From assembly GCA_947444925.1 (NCBI GenBank), contig CANFBW010000005.1:1-64000 (forward strand): 64,000 bases of DNA, written 5' to 3'. Origin of the DNA: Flavobacteriales bacterium. GTDB lineage: Bacteria; Bacteroidota; Bacteroidia; Flavobacteriales_C; GCA-002722245. Positions 26,116 through 34,616 of this stretch are shown piece by piece (positions within the stretch are counted from its first letter, which is position 1; each line of letters opens with the position of its first letter). Below the pieces are notes generated by a model, which worked only from the letters and a program-made list of their open reading frames with translations, had not been told where the DNA came from and did not search any database. The translations under genes were made by a program, and so were the position numbers.

Positions 26116-27439
26116 TTTGTTTGTCAATAAAATGGATGCCGTATTTTTTCAGTTCCAACAAAATAGGCGCATATACTTCTTGCTCAACAGGCACTAAAAC
26201 ACCTCGGTTTTTGATATCGCCATTCAACAGCATTTTCGCAACAATAGCAACAGGCAATCCAACGGTTTTAGCCATAGCTGTTTTGTGTCCGTCGTCGCCC
26301 TCCACCACCAAATACGAATGCAACTCCTTCATTTCATTGTTGATTTTGTAGTTGAAACGGTGAAACAAGATGATCATGTCTTTGTCATTTTGATTCAACT
26401 GCCATTTCTTCTCCAAGATATGCTGCAAAATCTGCGCAGGACTAGCATTTTTCAGCGTAATTCTCTCATTGCTAAAAATCCCGGTGTACTCAAGTTTTTC
26501 CCAAATATCAACGTCGTCTTGCTCAAGTTTCAAATAGTATTTCAGCTTCAATTCTACCGAATCATGCTTGTTGTAAGCCAAAAATAAATTGATGAATTGA
26601 CGATGCGTCATTTTATCTGAATCAGTAATTTGATACGAGTCATCCGTCATGCCCAGCTGCACAAATAAATCCCAGGCTCGACAAAATCCTAGGCGACGCA
26701 GCGTTCCTCTAAAAATAGTTTTGATACCGTGCAAACCATAAATATCAATGTATTTTAAGGAGTCGCGATTGGCATAACCTTCAAACTTGCCATAACCTTC
26801 AACATCAATCACCTCGGTGCGGCGAAATAATTTATGGTAGGGAATATATTTATAACTTCCTTCTTGCAAAAACTTCGCAGCCCCCCCTTGGCCCGCCACT
26901 ATCACATTTCGCGGGTTCCAAGTAAACTTATAGCGCCACGGATTGCTGTCACTTTCTGGAGCAATCAAGCCACCACAAAAAGATTCAAAACCATGTATAA
27001 TAGCCCCTTGCGCCCTCAATTCATCAATGATCTTCATGGCTGACATATGGTCGAGCCCTGGATCAAGTCCCGCTTCATTCATGAATACCAAACCCGCTGC
27101 CTTCACCTCCGCATCCATTGCCATCATTTCTGGAGAAACATAGGATGCCGTAACCAAGTTTTTTTTGTATTTCAAACAAAGCTGTGCAATCTCCAAATGA
27201 CAATTGGCGGGCAACATAGAAATAACCACATCTGCCACTCGCACCAATTCTTCTTTAACATTGTTGACATTCAAATCAATAAAACGAAAAGAGGAATGAC
27301 CTTGAACAATGTCCATCGCCAGCTCCAACGACAAATCTGCCACAGTAATTTCCCATTGCTGCGCCACAGCATGTTCCTTAAAATATTCAAGCAGTACCGA
27401 ACTGCTCCTGCCTGCGCCCAACAATACAATGTGCTTCAT
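26108..27439 (-). CDS. Saccharopine dehydrogenase family protein
   Basis: 443 residues. An N-terminal Rossmann domain begins MKHIVLLGAGRSSSVLLEYF, with an acidic residue after the second strand (ITVADLSLELA). The C-terminal saccharopine-dehydrogenase domain holds NEAGLDPGLDHMSAMKIIDE and a substrate-region segment FESFCGGLIAPESDSNPWRY. These match LYS9-type saccharopine reductases, which interconvert saccharopine and aminoadipate semialdehyde plus glutamate, used in lysine metabolism. A role in lysine degradation is the more likely one in Bacteroidota, but no partner lysine-ketoglutarate reductase is nearby. It converges with the T9SS cargo gene. Confidence 0.87.
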   Translation of the reverse strand: MKHIVLLGAGRSSSVLLEYFKEHAVAQQWEITVADLSLELAMDIVQGHSSFRFIDLNVNNVKEELVRVADVVISMLPANCHLEIAQLCLKYKKNLVTASYVSPEMMAMDAEVKAAGLVFMNEAGLDPGLDHMSAMKIIDELRAQGAIIHGFESFCGGLIAPESDSNPWRYKFTWNPRNVIVAGQGGAAKFLQEGSYKYIPYHKLFRRTEVIDVEGYGKFEGYANRDSLKYIDIYGLHGIKTIFRGTLRRLGFCRAWDLFVQLGMTDDSYQITDSDKMTHRQFINLFLAYNKHDSVELKLKYYLKLEQDDVDIWEKLEYTGIFSNERITLKNASPAQILQHILEKKWQLNQNDKDMIILFHRFNYKINNEMKELHSYLVVEGDDGHKTAMAKTVGLPVAIVAKMLLNGDIKNRGVLVPVEQEVYAPILLELKKYGIHFIDKQII

Positions 27440-27601
27440 GCTCTACTTTTTTTTTAAATCTACTGATTTGCGCTTTCCGATCAAAGGAGAACTGTTGTTA
27501 ATTAAAATTTCATTTTATCGAAACTAAAATCACTTCGCTCACGTTTCGATAGACAGACGCATTTACACTACGAACAACTAATTTCTTAATACAAACTACC
27601 C

Positions 27602-28471
27602 ATGAGACAACTTAAAATCAGCAAACAGGTTACCAATAGAGAAACCATTTCTTTGGATAAGTATCTGCATGAAATCAGCAAGGAAGGTCTTATAACTGCC
27701 GAACAAGAAGTTGAACTGGCCATTAAAATAAAAGCCGGTGACGCAGCAGCGTTAGAAAAACTAACACGTGCCAATCTTCGATTTGTTGTATCGGTATCTA
27801 AGCAATATCAAAATCAAGGCTTGACTTTACCCGACTTAATCAACGAAGGGAATCTTGGACTGATTAAAGCCGCGCAACGCTTTGACGAAACGCGAGGATT
27901 TAAATTCATCTCCTATGCGGTATGGTGGATTCGTCAATCCATTTTGCAGGCCTTGGCAGAGCAAGCGCGTATTGTAAGATTACCACTCAATAAAATCGGT
28001 GCGATCAATAAAATAAACAAAACATTTTCACAACTTGAACAGGAATTTGAACGCGAGCCATCTGCCGACGAAATCGCTTTTGCGCTTGACCTTCCCGTAG
28101 AAGAAGTGCGAGAATCACTGAAAAGCAATTCACGCCACGTATCCATGGACGCTCCATTGCAAGAAGGAGACGATGCCGGAAACATGTACGATTTGATGAC
28201 GAGCAATGACAGTCCGCGTCCCGATCACCAATTGCTCGACGATTCACTCAAAGAAGAAATCAAAAGAACCCTCGATACCTTAGCGCCAAGAGAAGCCGAC
28301 GTGATTACCTTGTATTTCGGATTGGGCACTGACAACCAATCATTGACGCTTGAAGAAATTGGCGAGAAATTCGATTTAACAAGAGAACGTGTGCGCCAAA
28401 TCAAAGAGAAAGCTTTGCGCCGTCTTAAACACACCTCTCGCAGCAACATATTGGTAAAATACTTGGGATAA
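27602..28471 (+). CDS. rpoD: Primary RNA polymerase sigma factor (SigA/RpoD, short Bacteroidota form)
   Basis: 289 residues. There is no region 1.1; the protein starts [20 protein letters not shown], identical in style to Bacteroidota primary sigma factors. Region 1.2 ([20 protein letters not shown]), region 2 with the core-binding [19 protein letters not shown] and the melting segment [20 protein letters not shown], region 3, and region 4 with [20 protein letters not shown] are all present. This sigma recognises TAnnTTTG -7 boxes, many of which occur in this window. Monocistronic, with a strong terminator behind it. I saw no clear promoter box in the 160 bases upstream. Confidence 0.95.
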   Translation: MRQLKISKQVTNRETISLDKYLHEISKEGLITAEQEVELAIKIKAGDAAALEKLTRANLRFVVSVSKQYQNQGLTLPDLINEGNLGLIKAAQRFDETRGFKFISYAVWWIRQSILQALAEQARIVRLPLNKIGAINKINKTFSQLEQEFEREPSADEIAFALDLPVEEVRESLKSNSRHVSMDAPLQEGDDAGNMYDLMTSNDSPRPDHQLLDDSLKEEIKRTLDTLAPREADVITLYFGLGTDNQSLTLEEIGEKFDLTRERVRQIKEKALRRLKHTSRSNILVKYLG

Positions 28472-28492
28472 CAACATCCCACTTTTCTGATC

Positions 28493-28527
28493 AAAGAGTC
28501 GCGTCCAAAACCGCGACTCTTTTTTTT
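28493..28527 (+). terminator. Rho-independent terminator of the sigma factor gene
   Basis: AAAGAGTCGCG and CGCGACTCTTT form an 11-base perfect stem with an eight-base loop, followed by a T run. It separates the sigma gene from rpe. Confidence 0.92.
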
Positions 28528-28575
28528 GGTTAATAAAAACACAAAACTTTCAACTTTACAATTTGAAGTTCTTAT

Positions 28576-28583
28576 TACCTTTG
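28576..28583 (+). promoter_or_regulatory. Promoter -7 box of rpe (fixes its start)
   Basis: TACCTTTG, an exact TAnnTTTG match, 11 bases before the ATG at 28595. A longer in-frame start at 28526 would lie upstream of this promoter and inside the terminator region, so it is rejected. Confidence 0.6.
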
Positions 28584-28594
28584 AAAAAAAACTC

Positions 28595-29245
28595 ATGGCC
28601 CATTTAATCGCTCCTTCTATACTTGCCGCTGATTTTGCCAACTTGAGCAAAGACATTGAATTGGTAAACAACAGCAATGCCGATTGGTTTCACCTCGACG
28701 TGATGGACGGCGAATTTGTACCCAACATCTCTTTTGGTTTGCCAGTGATTGAAGCCATCAAACGCCACGCAAAAAAAACATTGGACGTTCATTTGATGAT
28801 CATTCAACCCGATCGCTATATTTCAGCATTTAAAAAAGCTGGGGCCGATGTGCTCACCGTGCATTACGAAGCTTGTCCGCATTTGCACCGCACCATTCAA
28901 GCCATACAAGCCGAAGGCATGAAAGCCGGCGTAGCACTCAATCCTCACACTCCAGTTTCTGTGCTAGAAGATGTCATTCAAGACATTGACGTGGTATTAA
29001 TCATGTCGGTGAATCCTGGATTTGGCGGTCAGAAATTTATTGAAAAAACCTATGATAAAATAAAAAAATTAAAAGCACTTATTCAATCGTCGGGCAGCTC
29101 TGCCATAATTGAAATTGACGGTGGTGTTGGTCTAGGAAACTACAAACAACTAGTAGAATGTGGTGCGGATGTTTTGGTAGCAGGCAATTCTGTTTTCGCA
29201 GCAAAAGACCCCTTACAAGCGATCACTGAATTAAAAAAAATATAA
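28595..29245 (+). CDS. rpe: Ribulose-phosphate 3-epimerase
   Basis: 216 residues from the ATG at 28595, which gives the standard N-terminus MAHLIAPSILAADFANLSKD. It is a TIM barrel with the metal-binding motifs WFHLDVMDGEFVPNISFG and LDVHLMI. The phosphate-binding end has MSVNPGFGGQKFIE and EIDGGVGLGNY. The enzyme interconverts ribulose 5-phosphate and xylulose 5-phosphate in the pentose phosphate pathway. Monocistronic, between two terminators. Confidence 0.95.
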   Translation: MAHLIAPSILAADFANLSKDIELVNNSNADWFHLDVMDGEFVPNISFGLPVIEAIKRHAKKTLDVHLMIIQPDRYISAFKKAGADVLTVHYEACPHLHRTIQAIQAEGMKAGVALNPHTPVSVLEDVIQDIDVVLIMSVNPGFGGQKFIEKTYDKIKKLKALIQSSGSSAIIEIDGGVGLGNYKQLVECGADVLVAGNSVFAAKDPLQAITELKKI

Positions 29246-29281
29246 AAGCAACTGCTGCAACAGCAGGCAATAGTTAAACCT

Positions 29282-29319
29282 AAAAAAGGCAGAGATTTTT
29301 AAAAATCTTTGCCTTTTTT
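29282..29319 (+). terminator. Terminator of rpe
   Basis: AAAAAAGGCAGAGATTTTT and AAAAATCTTTGCCTTTTTT pair with one G-T mismatch. The A and T flanks could let it work in both directions, serving also the convergent CDGSH gene. Confidence 0.85.
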
Positions 29320-29384
29320 ATAGCCTTTAATAGACCTACAAAGCTGACTTTGCAAAGGCCATCATATCACGACGTTGCGAACCA

Positions 29385-29621
29385 CTACAACTTTGAATGT
29401 GCTCCATCGCAAAACGGAGCCTTTCCACTCGCTTTGCATCCGCACCACGCTACTTTTTTGGCTTCTGTAATTTCAGTAATTACTGGCGAAAATCCAGTGC
29501 CCTTGTGCGAACCATCGCAATAAGGTTGATTTTTACTTTCACCACACGCACACCATGCATATTTTCCTGGCTCAACATCCATTACAAATGGTTTTGTTTG
29601 AGCAATTTTCGGCTTATCCAT
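29385..29621 (-). CDS. CDGSH iron-sulfur domain protein with two CDGSH motifs
   Basis: A 78-residue cytosolic protein built of two 2Fe-2S CDGSH motifs: CACGESKNQPYCDGSH at about residues 24-39 and CGCKASGKAPFCDGAH at about 59-74. Each has the three-Cys one-His ligand set. Tandem-motif CDGSH proteins of this size are common in Bacteroidota and are thought to act in redox or iron-sulfur transfer. No membrane anchor, unlike mitoNEET. It stands alone, converging on the rpe terminator. Confidence 0.9.
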   Translation of the reverse strand: MDKPKIAQTKPFVMDVEPGKYAWCACGESKNQPYCDGSHKGTGFSPVITEITEAKKVAWCGCKASGKAPFCDGAHSKL

Positions 29622-29839
29622 ATTTAAACTTTTAGAAAAAGATATGATTAAAAAAATTATCTATTGGAAAAGTAATATAAGTTTTTCAATTTTACTTGTA
29701 CAAACAATTATTGTTTTAACCAAGGAACAATTATTTGCATTGCAACGCATCTTTTTTTTCAAAACATCGACAAAACAGCATTACACAATAACACTTACTC
29801 CACTAATCATTAGTTTTAAAATACTTATACCGAAACAAA

Positions 29840-30862
29840 ATGAGCAAAGACACCATCCTAAAAATAAAAGCCTTGGGCTTTCCATGGGCAACACAAGATC
29901 CTTTTTTGTTTTGCGCGCACCACCGCGATGAATACCCTAAGGGCAATGATGCAATGGGACCCGACGCCTCATTGCGTGGCCGAAATATCGGACAAGACTT
30001 CACCATTAAAGACGGCTGGCGCATGTACCACGGCGAAACCATGCCCGGATTTCCGTATCACCCCCACCGCGGATTTGAAACCATCACCATTGTGAAGGAA
30101 GGCATCGTTGATCACAGCGATTCATTAGGAGCAGCCGGGCGCTTTGGCAGTGGCGACGTACAATGAATGACTGCTGGAAAAGGCGTTCAACATTCAGAAA
30201 TGTTTCCGCTTCTTAACCAAGACAAAACCAACCCTCTTGAGATTTTTCAGGTATGGCTCAACCTCCCAAAAGCCAGTAAATTTGCAGCACCACATTTTAA
30301 AATGCTTTGGAGCGACGCCATACCACTAATCCAAGAAAGCGACAACAATGGAAAAAAAACAGAAATAAATCTCATTGCCGGACAATTAAAACAACACCTT
30401 GCTCCAGCGCCAACGCCTGATTCTTGGGCCGCTGACGCGAACAATCAAGTAATGGTATTGACCATAAAAATGGAAGCAGAAGCAAAATGGACTTTACCAA
30501 AATCCGCTGCTTCGGTAAACCGCACACTTTACTTCTACAAAGGAAACGGCATGCGCATAGAAGGCGAAAACATCTCAGCCAACCATTCCATTCAAGTGCA
30601 ATCCGATCAAGACATTGCGCTTGAAGCTGGAGCTAACGACTGCTACCTGCTTGTGCTGCAAGGCAGAGCGATTGGCGAACTTGTTGCACAACACGGACCT
30701 TTTGTGATGAACACCATGCTCGAAATACAACAAGCCTTTCAAGAATACCAGCGCACTCAATTTGGTGGATGGCCTTGGCCCAAACGCGAACAAGCACACG
30801 ACCGCAGCGAAGGCCGTTTCGCCTTGCACGCTGATGGCAAAAATGAAACAAGAGATTTATAA
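29840..30862 (+). pseudogene. Pirin-family cupin gene interrupted by an in-frame TGA in place of a Trp codon
   Basis: The two reading frames 29840-30166 and 30167-30862 are in the same frame and join into one pirin-like bicupin of 340 residues. Codon 109 is TGA, exactly where family members have a tryptophan in GDVQ-W-MTAGKGVQHSE. A single TGG to TGA change explains it. The first part holds the metal-ligand histidines of YHPHRGFET; the second holds the His-Glu pair of HSEMF, so the stop splits the metal site. The base after the TGA begins ATG, so reinitiation could yield a separate C-terminal fragment. Intact pirins are Fe-dependent, quercetinase-like or regulatory proteins. All else is well conserved, so the lesion is recent, or the base is wrong. 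Confidence 0.85.
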
Positions 30863-30865
30863 ATA

Positions 30866-30902
30866 AAAACGGGACTCTTCTTTTTAAGAAAAGTCCCGTT
30901 TT
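30866..30902. terminator. Terminator between the pirin gene and tRNA-Leu
   Basis: AAAACGGGACTCTTC and GAAAAGTCCCGTTTT form an imperfect long stem with A and T flanks. It can serve both the plus-strand pirin gene and the minus-strand tRNA, whose 3' end is one base away. Confidence 0.85.
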
Positions 30903-30903
30903 G

Positions 30904-30987
30904 TGCCCGGGAAGAGACTCGAACTCTCATGCCCTTACGAGCGCCACCCCCTCAAGATGGTACGTCTGCCAATTTCGCCACCCGGGC
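30904..30987 (-). tRNA. tRNA-Leu, anticodon GAG
   Basis: An 84-base class II tRNA on the minus strand. The acceptor stem GCCCGGG pairs with CCCGGGC, followed by discriminator A; CCA is not encoded. The anticodon stem CCATC/GGTGG encloses the loop TTGAGGG, giving anticodon GAG (Leu, CUY codons). A long variable arm (CGCTCGTAAGGGC region) and the T-arm with GAGAGTTCGAGTCTC are present. Confidence 0.96.
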
Positions 30988-31065
30988 AGAATTGCTGGGC
31001 AAATGTAAGCATATCCCTGTAAAAAACTCAAATATCGATCACGATTTTCGCGAGCTCCTCCGAAA

Positions 31066-31692
31066 TCAAAGGAAATCAATCACGACTGGATCATTGTTCA
31101 TTTCATAATTTTCATTCAGCACAGCGCCATTTATACAATGCGTAGCGCCATTTTGCTGCCTTCCGTATGACTCGTGAATATGGCCAAAAAGAAAGTATTT
31201 AGGATTGATCCTTTCTACCGCCGCTGACAGCGCAGCGCAGCCTACCGACAATCCTGAAAATATTTGATCCAACATACCCTGCATCGGGCCGTGCGTCAAC
31301 AAAACATCAATATCATCGGGAATCAAATCCCATTGCTCTTTTATTTTTGCACCGTGCGATTTCATAAAAGCCCAATTCATGTATTCAGGTGTCCACGGAC
31401 TTCCCCAAATTTTCACGCCCTCTACTTCCGTCATTTCATCTTGAAGATAAATCACATTAGAAGGCAACATCGCTCTAAATTCAGCTGGATGATCTTGAAT
31501 AAAAAAATCATGATTACCGGCAATAAAAATTTTGTGTTTGAAAGGCTGCGCGCTAAACCAGAGTAAAAAATCTTGCACTTCTTCTCTACTTCCTCTTCCT
31601 GAAACATCACCAGCGTGCACCAAAACGTCACCGACAGGCAACATGACCTTTCGATGTTGGTTGTGTGTATCGGAAATAAAAACAATTTTCAT
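31066..31692 (-). CDS. Calcineurin-like metallophosphoesterase
   Basis: 208 residues. All metal-binding motifs of the family are present in order: FISDTHNQHRK at the N-terminus, LVHAGDVSGRGS, FIAGNHDFFIQD, LLTHGPMQGM and FGHIHESYGRQ. The layout matches the short MPPED-like or YfcE-like phosphoesterases. It would hydrolyse a phosphodiester or phosphomonoester with two metal ions; the substrate is unknown. No signal peptide. It lies downstream of a run of minus-strand genes and may share their transcript. Confidence 0.87.
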   Translation of the reverse strand: MKIVFISDTHNQHRKVMLPVGDVLVHAGDVSGRGSREEVQDFLLWFSAQPFKHKIFIAGNHDFFIQDHPAEFRAMLPSNVIYLQDEMTEVEGVKIWGSPWTPEYMNWAFMKSHGAKIKEQWDLIPDDIDVLLTHGPMQGMLDQIFSGLSVGCAALSAAVERINPKYFLFGHIHESYGRQQNGATHCINGAVLNENYEMNNDPVVIDFL

Positions 31693-31713
31693 TCGCTCGG
31701 TTGAGCACGTAAA

Positions 31714-32187
31714 TTACGAATAAAAATAATGTTGTTCTAATCGCAACACCAATTTTTTAGCCACTTGCATGGCTTCCGTAAATTCATTCAATTTGGTTTT
31801 CACCTGCTTTACCTTTGCTGAATTATAGTAATAGCGGTAAGGCAAAACACAAAAATACAGCACTTTTTTGCTCAGCGGAAAATGCTTTACATCCTCGGTG
31901 CTTAAAGTCGGCTTGTTAAACTGAATTTCATTTAATGCGGTCACCAACTCCATCACTTCTTGCTCATAGCGCTGCGCATGAATATGCGTTAGCAACTTAC
32001 GGTAGTTGACCATCCATTTATCGATATGTGGATAGATGGGCGCATCCAAAGGAATGCCGTCCCAATAGTTTTTAAATCCAAAATAACGCTTCGACTCCTC
32101 GTCAACTTTTTTTGAAAAATTATCGAGATAGTTGACCTGATTTCTAATGTATTCAATGTCCTCCGCAATGTTCAACTTGCCTTCCAT
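31714..32187 (-). CDS. Hypothetical protein, mostly helical
   Basis: 157 residues that I do not recognise. No signal peptide or membrane segment. The sequence is rich in Lys, Glu, Tyr and Gln and looks largely alpha-helical, with a central aromatic segment (YFGFKNYWDGIPLDAPIYP) and a predicted helical C-terminus. It is a genuine gene by codon pattern and by its start overlapping the FKBP gene stop by one base (TAATG), so the two are translationally coupled. Any functional link to the isomerase is a guess. Confidence 0.6.
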   Translation of the reverse strand: MEGKLNIAEDIEYIRNQVNYLDNFSKKVDEESKRYFGFKNYWDGIPLDAPIYPHIDKWMVNYRKLLTHIHAQRYEQEVMELVTALNEIQFNKPTLSTEDVKHFPLSKKVLYFCVLPYRYYYNSAKVKQVKTKLNEFTEAMQVAKKLVLRLEQHYFYS

Positions 32188-33089
32188 TACTTGTTAATGT
32201 CTAATAGTTCAACATCAAAAATTAAAGCAGAATAAGCTGGAATTCCATTTTGAGCTTGCTCGCCATAGGCTAAATAATAGGGAATGTACAATTGGTATTT
32301 TGAACCAACGGGCATCACCTGCAAACCTTCAGTCCACCCTTTGATCACTTGATTCAAACCAAACGATGCAGGTTCATTTCTTTTGTACGAAGAATCAAAT
32401 TCTTTGCCGTCAATCAATGTTCCGCGGTAATGCACTTTTACATTATCTGTGGCCTTTGGTTTTGCGCCTTTGCCTTGGGTAATGACCTTGTATTGCAAAC
32501 CACTTGGCAAAGTAATCACACCTGGCTGTGTTTTGTTTTTTTCTAAGAATTCAGCACCAATATCCTTACCTCTTTCCATTTTGTAATTGTTCAAAAAGTC
32601 ATTGGCTTGACGGAAATCCAACTGTAGTGTATTTTCAAACATCCCGTGCTGCATCCCTTTTTTGTATTTAGCAATGTCCATGTTGCTCATATTTCCATAC
32701 AAGTTGTAGCCCGAACCCAACACCACACCATAGGCATAACTCAACTCAGCTTTTTTGGCTGCTTTGTTGTAATTGCTTTTGTTTTGAATGTAGCCATTCA
32801 CGATCACTGAGGCGTCTTCTTTGCTAATGGTAGTCGCTTCATTTTTTACTGCCGCGCTGACTGCCTTTAAAAACGCATTGATGTCAACATCGGCAAACCC
32901 TTCTCTGCGAAGGCCAATGCCAGCATTCGCACCTAAAACGTAAGAAACTTTATCAGTAGAAGTCACCAGCGCCACTGTATCGGTCAGAGATTTTTCAGTA
33001 TTTGAAGCCGCTTCCGTCTTTTCACTTTCTTGTCCAGAACAAGAAAAAAAAGCGCCCGCCAAAACGATTGGAATAAAATATTTAATCAT
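32187..33089 (-). CDS. FKBP-type peptidyl-prolyl cis-trans isomerase, lipoprotein (FkpA/Mip-like)
   Basis: 300 residues. The N-terminus MIKYFIPIVLAGAFFSCSGQ is a lipoprotein signal with the lipobox cysteine at residue 17. A helical dimerisation domain of the FkpA type covers about 40-190. The FKBP domain (about 200-300) includes VKVHYRGTLIDGKEFDSSYK, VIKGWTEGLQVMPVGSKYQL and the C-terminal AYSALIFDVELLDI. The protein would be a periplasmic or outer-membrane folding helper. It ends one base inside the start of the hypothetical gene. Confidence 0.91.
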   Translation of the reverse strand: MIKYFIPIVLAGAFFSCSGQESEKTEAASNTEKSLTDTVALVTSTDKVSYVLGANAGIGLRREGFADVDINAFLKAVSAAVKNEATTISKEDASVIVNGYIQNKSNYNKAAKKAELSYAYGVVLGSGYNLYGNMSNMDIAKYKKGMQHGMFENTLQLDFRQANDFLNNYKMERGKDIGAEFLEKNKTQPGVITLPSGLQYKVITQGKGAKPKATDNVKVHYRGTLIDGKEFDSSYKRNEPASFGLNQVIKGWTEGLQVMPVGSKYQLYIPYYLAYGEQAQNGIPAYSALIFDVELLDINK

Positions 33090-33143
33090 AAAAGTGTATT
33101 TGTAAATGTAGACGCGAAATTGATGAAATTTAAAACAGATTCA

Positions 33144-34616
33144 TCACTCTTCTTCCAAAACTTTTAAACAAGTGTTTAGTGGATTCGCATTCAAAAACAA
33201 GGCTTCAAAATATGCATTTCCGTATTTGGCATAGAATTCCAAGAAGTTCACCCTTCTTTCTTGAAAGACGCCTTCAGGAAACAATTGCGCTTTAATCTTG
33301 TCGATTTTATTCAAATCAATTTCGTGGCGTACCTTCTCCGCTTTCTTGATACGCCCCATCAATGCTTCAATTTGCTTCAAAGCCTTAGCTTTTTCTGCTT
33401 CAACAGCTCCCTCCAGAGAACCATCCACTTTTATTGCCGCTGATTTAATTTGCGCAAAAAGATTTTCCAGCTGCTGAAAATAACTACTGTCTAGTAATTC
33501 TGACTTCCCTTGCATGTATTGTGCTTTCAATTGCTCAGCCGATAGAAACAAATCCTCAAGGCACAAATTCAATGACGACATCACCTTGCGCTGATTGGAA
33601 TTGATCACCAAAAAAGAATCGCGCAACAACAGTTGAGGAAAGGCAATATGATGTGCAGCAAAAACACCCTTCAACTGAAACCAATAAGCGAGTTCATTTG
33701 GCCCTCCAACATAAGCAACATTAGGCAATATATATTCTTGGTAAAGCGGACGGTAGATAACGTTGGGACTAAATTTCTCAGGCGAATCCAACAACAACTG
33801 CTCCCAGTTTCTGCCGTCATTTTCAGTGAAACGCTCGCGTATATTTTCGTCGAGATAAAAGAAATTAATCTCCCTGGGATGAACTTGCAGTTTGTATTTT
33901 TCTTGCAAAACGGCATTCGTTTTGTCAACTTCTATTTTGCCAATTTTCTCCTTAAATTCATTAGTAATTACAGCAGAAAAACTATTTTTTAAAGCGGCAT
34001 CATCTGCATCAATAACCACCAAACCTTGATTACCAAAAAGATGGTGTAAAAAATGACGCGTAAAATCCGCCAGATTTTTTTCCTTAGCCGCATTTCGCAA
34101 AATAGTCAGCACTTCGCTATCGCCTGTCAACACTTTAATTTCCTCAAGCAAGGCATCCAAACCAGCAGTACTCAATCTACCCACTGCTCCCTTTGCCTCG
34201 CGCTGCCACTGTATTTTTTTGCCAAACAAATACAAGTGATTCACCTCTTCAAAATCGTGGTCTTCAGAAGCCATCCAAAACACCGGCACAAAGTTTTTGT
34301 CAGGATATTTTTGCGAATAAATGCGCGCCGCAGAAATTGCAGAAACAATTTTATAAATGAAGTAAGCCGGTCCGCCAAACAGACACAATTGATGACCAGT
34401 AGTCACGGTAAATGTGTTTTCATCCAGCAGAGAGGCTATACTTTCAACGACAGGCGCATTGCGAGGCAATGAATTGTATTGTAACTGAAGCTGCGCGATC
34501 AATAATTTTCTATCGGCAGTGCTTTTGAAATTCAAATTTTCCTGCTGCAGCAAATCCTGCACAATTGGTGGAACCAAAGTAGTTTTCGAAAGCGGTATTT
34601 CAGATAAGTGCAGCAC
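33144..34616 (-). CDS. bshC: Bacillithiol biosynthesis cysteine-adding enzyme BshC
   Basis: 490 residues. The signature region TVTTGHQLCLFGGPAYFIYK, PVFWMASEDHDFEEVNHLYL and later YVGGPNELAYWFQLK is diagnostic of BshC (formerly YllA). It adds cysteine to GlcN-malate, the last step in bacillithiol synthesis, so this organism probably uses bacillithiol as its low-molecular-weight thiol. A C-terminal coiled coil (about 370-440) is typical. The start is GTG, sharing a base with the rimO stop (TAGTG). bshA and bshB are not in the window. Confidence 0.92.
   Translation of the reverse strand: MLHLSEIPLSKTTLVPPIVQDLLQQENLNFKSTADRKLLIAQLQLQYNSLPRNAPVVESIASLLDENTFTVTTGHQLCLFGGPAYFIYKIVSAISAARIYSQKYPDKNFVPVFWMASEDHDFEEVNHLYLFGKKIQWQREAKGAVGRLSTAGLDALLEEIKVLTGDSEVLTILRNAAKEKNLADFTRHFLHHLFGNQGLVVIDADDAALKNSFSAVITNEFKEKIGKIEVDKTNAVLQEKYKLQVHPREINFFYLDENIRERFTENDGRNWEQLLLDSPEKFSPNVIYRPLYQEYILPNVAYVGGPNELAYWFQLKGVFAAHHIAFPQLLLRDSFLVINSNQRKVMSSLNLCLEDLFLSAEQLKAQYMQGKSELLDSSYFQQLENLFAQIKSAAIKVDGSLEGAVEAEKAKALKQIEALMGRIKKAEKVRHEIDLNKIDKIKAQLFPEGVFQERRVNFLEFYAKYGNAYFEALFLNANPLNTCLKVLEEE

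Noticed and set aside
28526-28594. Longer start for rpe (MVNKNTKLSTL...)
   Set aside because: It lies upstream of the promoter box at 28576 and adjoins the terminator; the family N-terminus begins at 28595.
29644-29931. Plus-strand reading frame of 95 codons before the pirin gene
   Set aside because: A/T-driven low-complexity frame that overlaps the clear pirin start in another frame; no family resemblance.
30164-30166. TGA recoded as tryptophan or selenocysteine
   Set aside because: Other genes here end in TGA (the GT4 gene, the WecA-like gene, precursor copies 1 and 4) and use TGG for Trp; a single mutation or sequencing error explains the pirin gene better.
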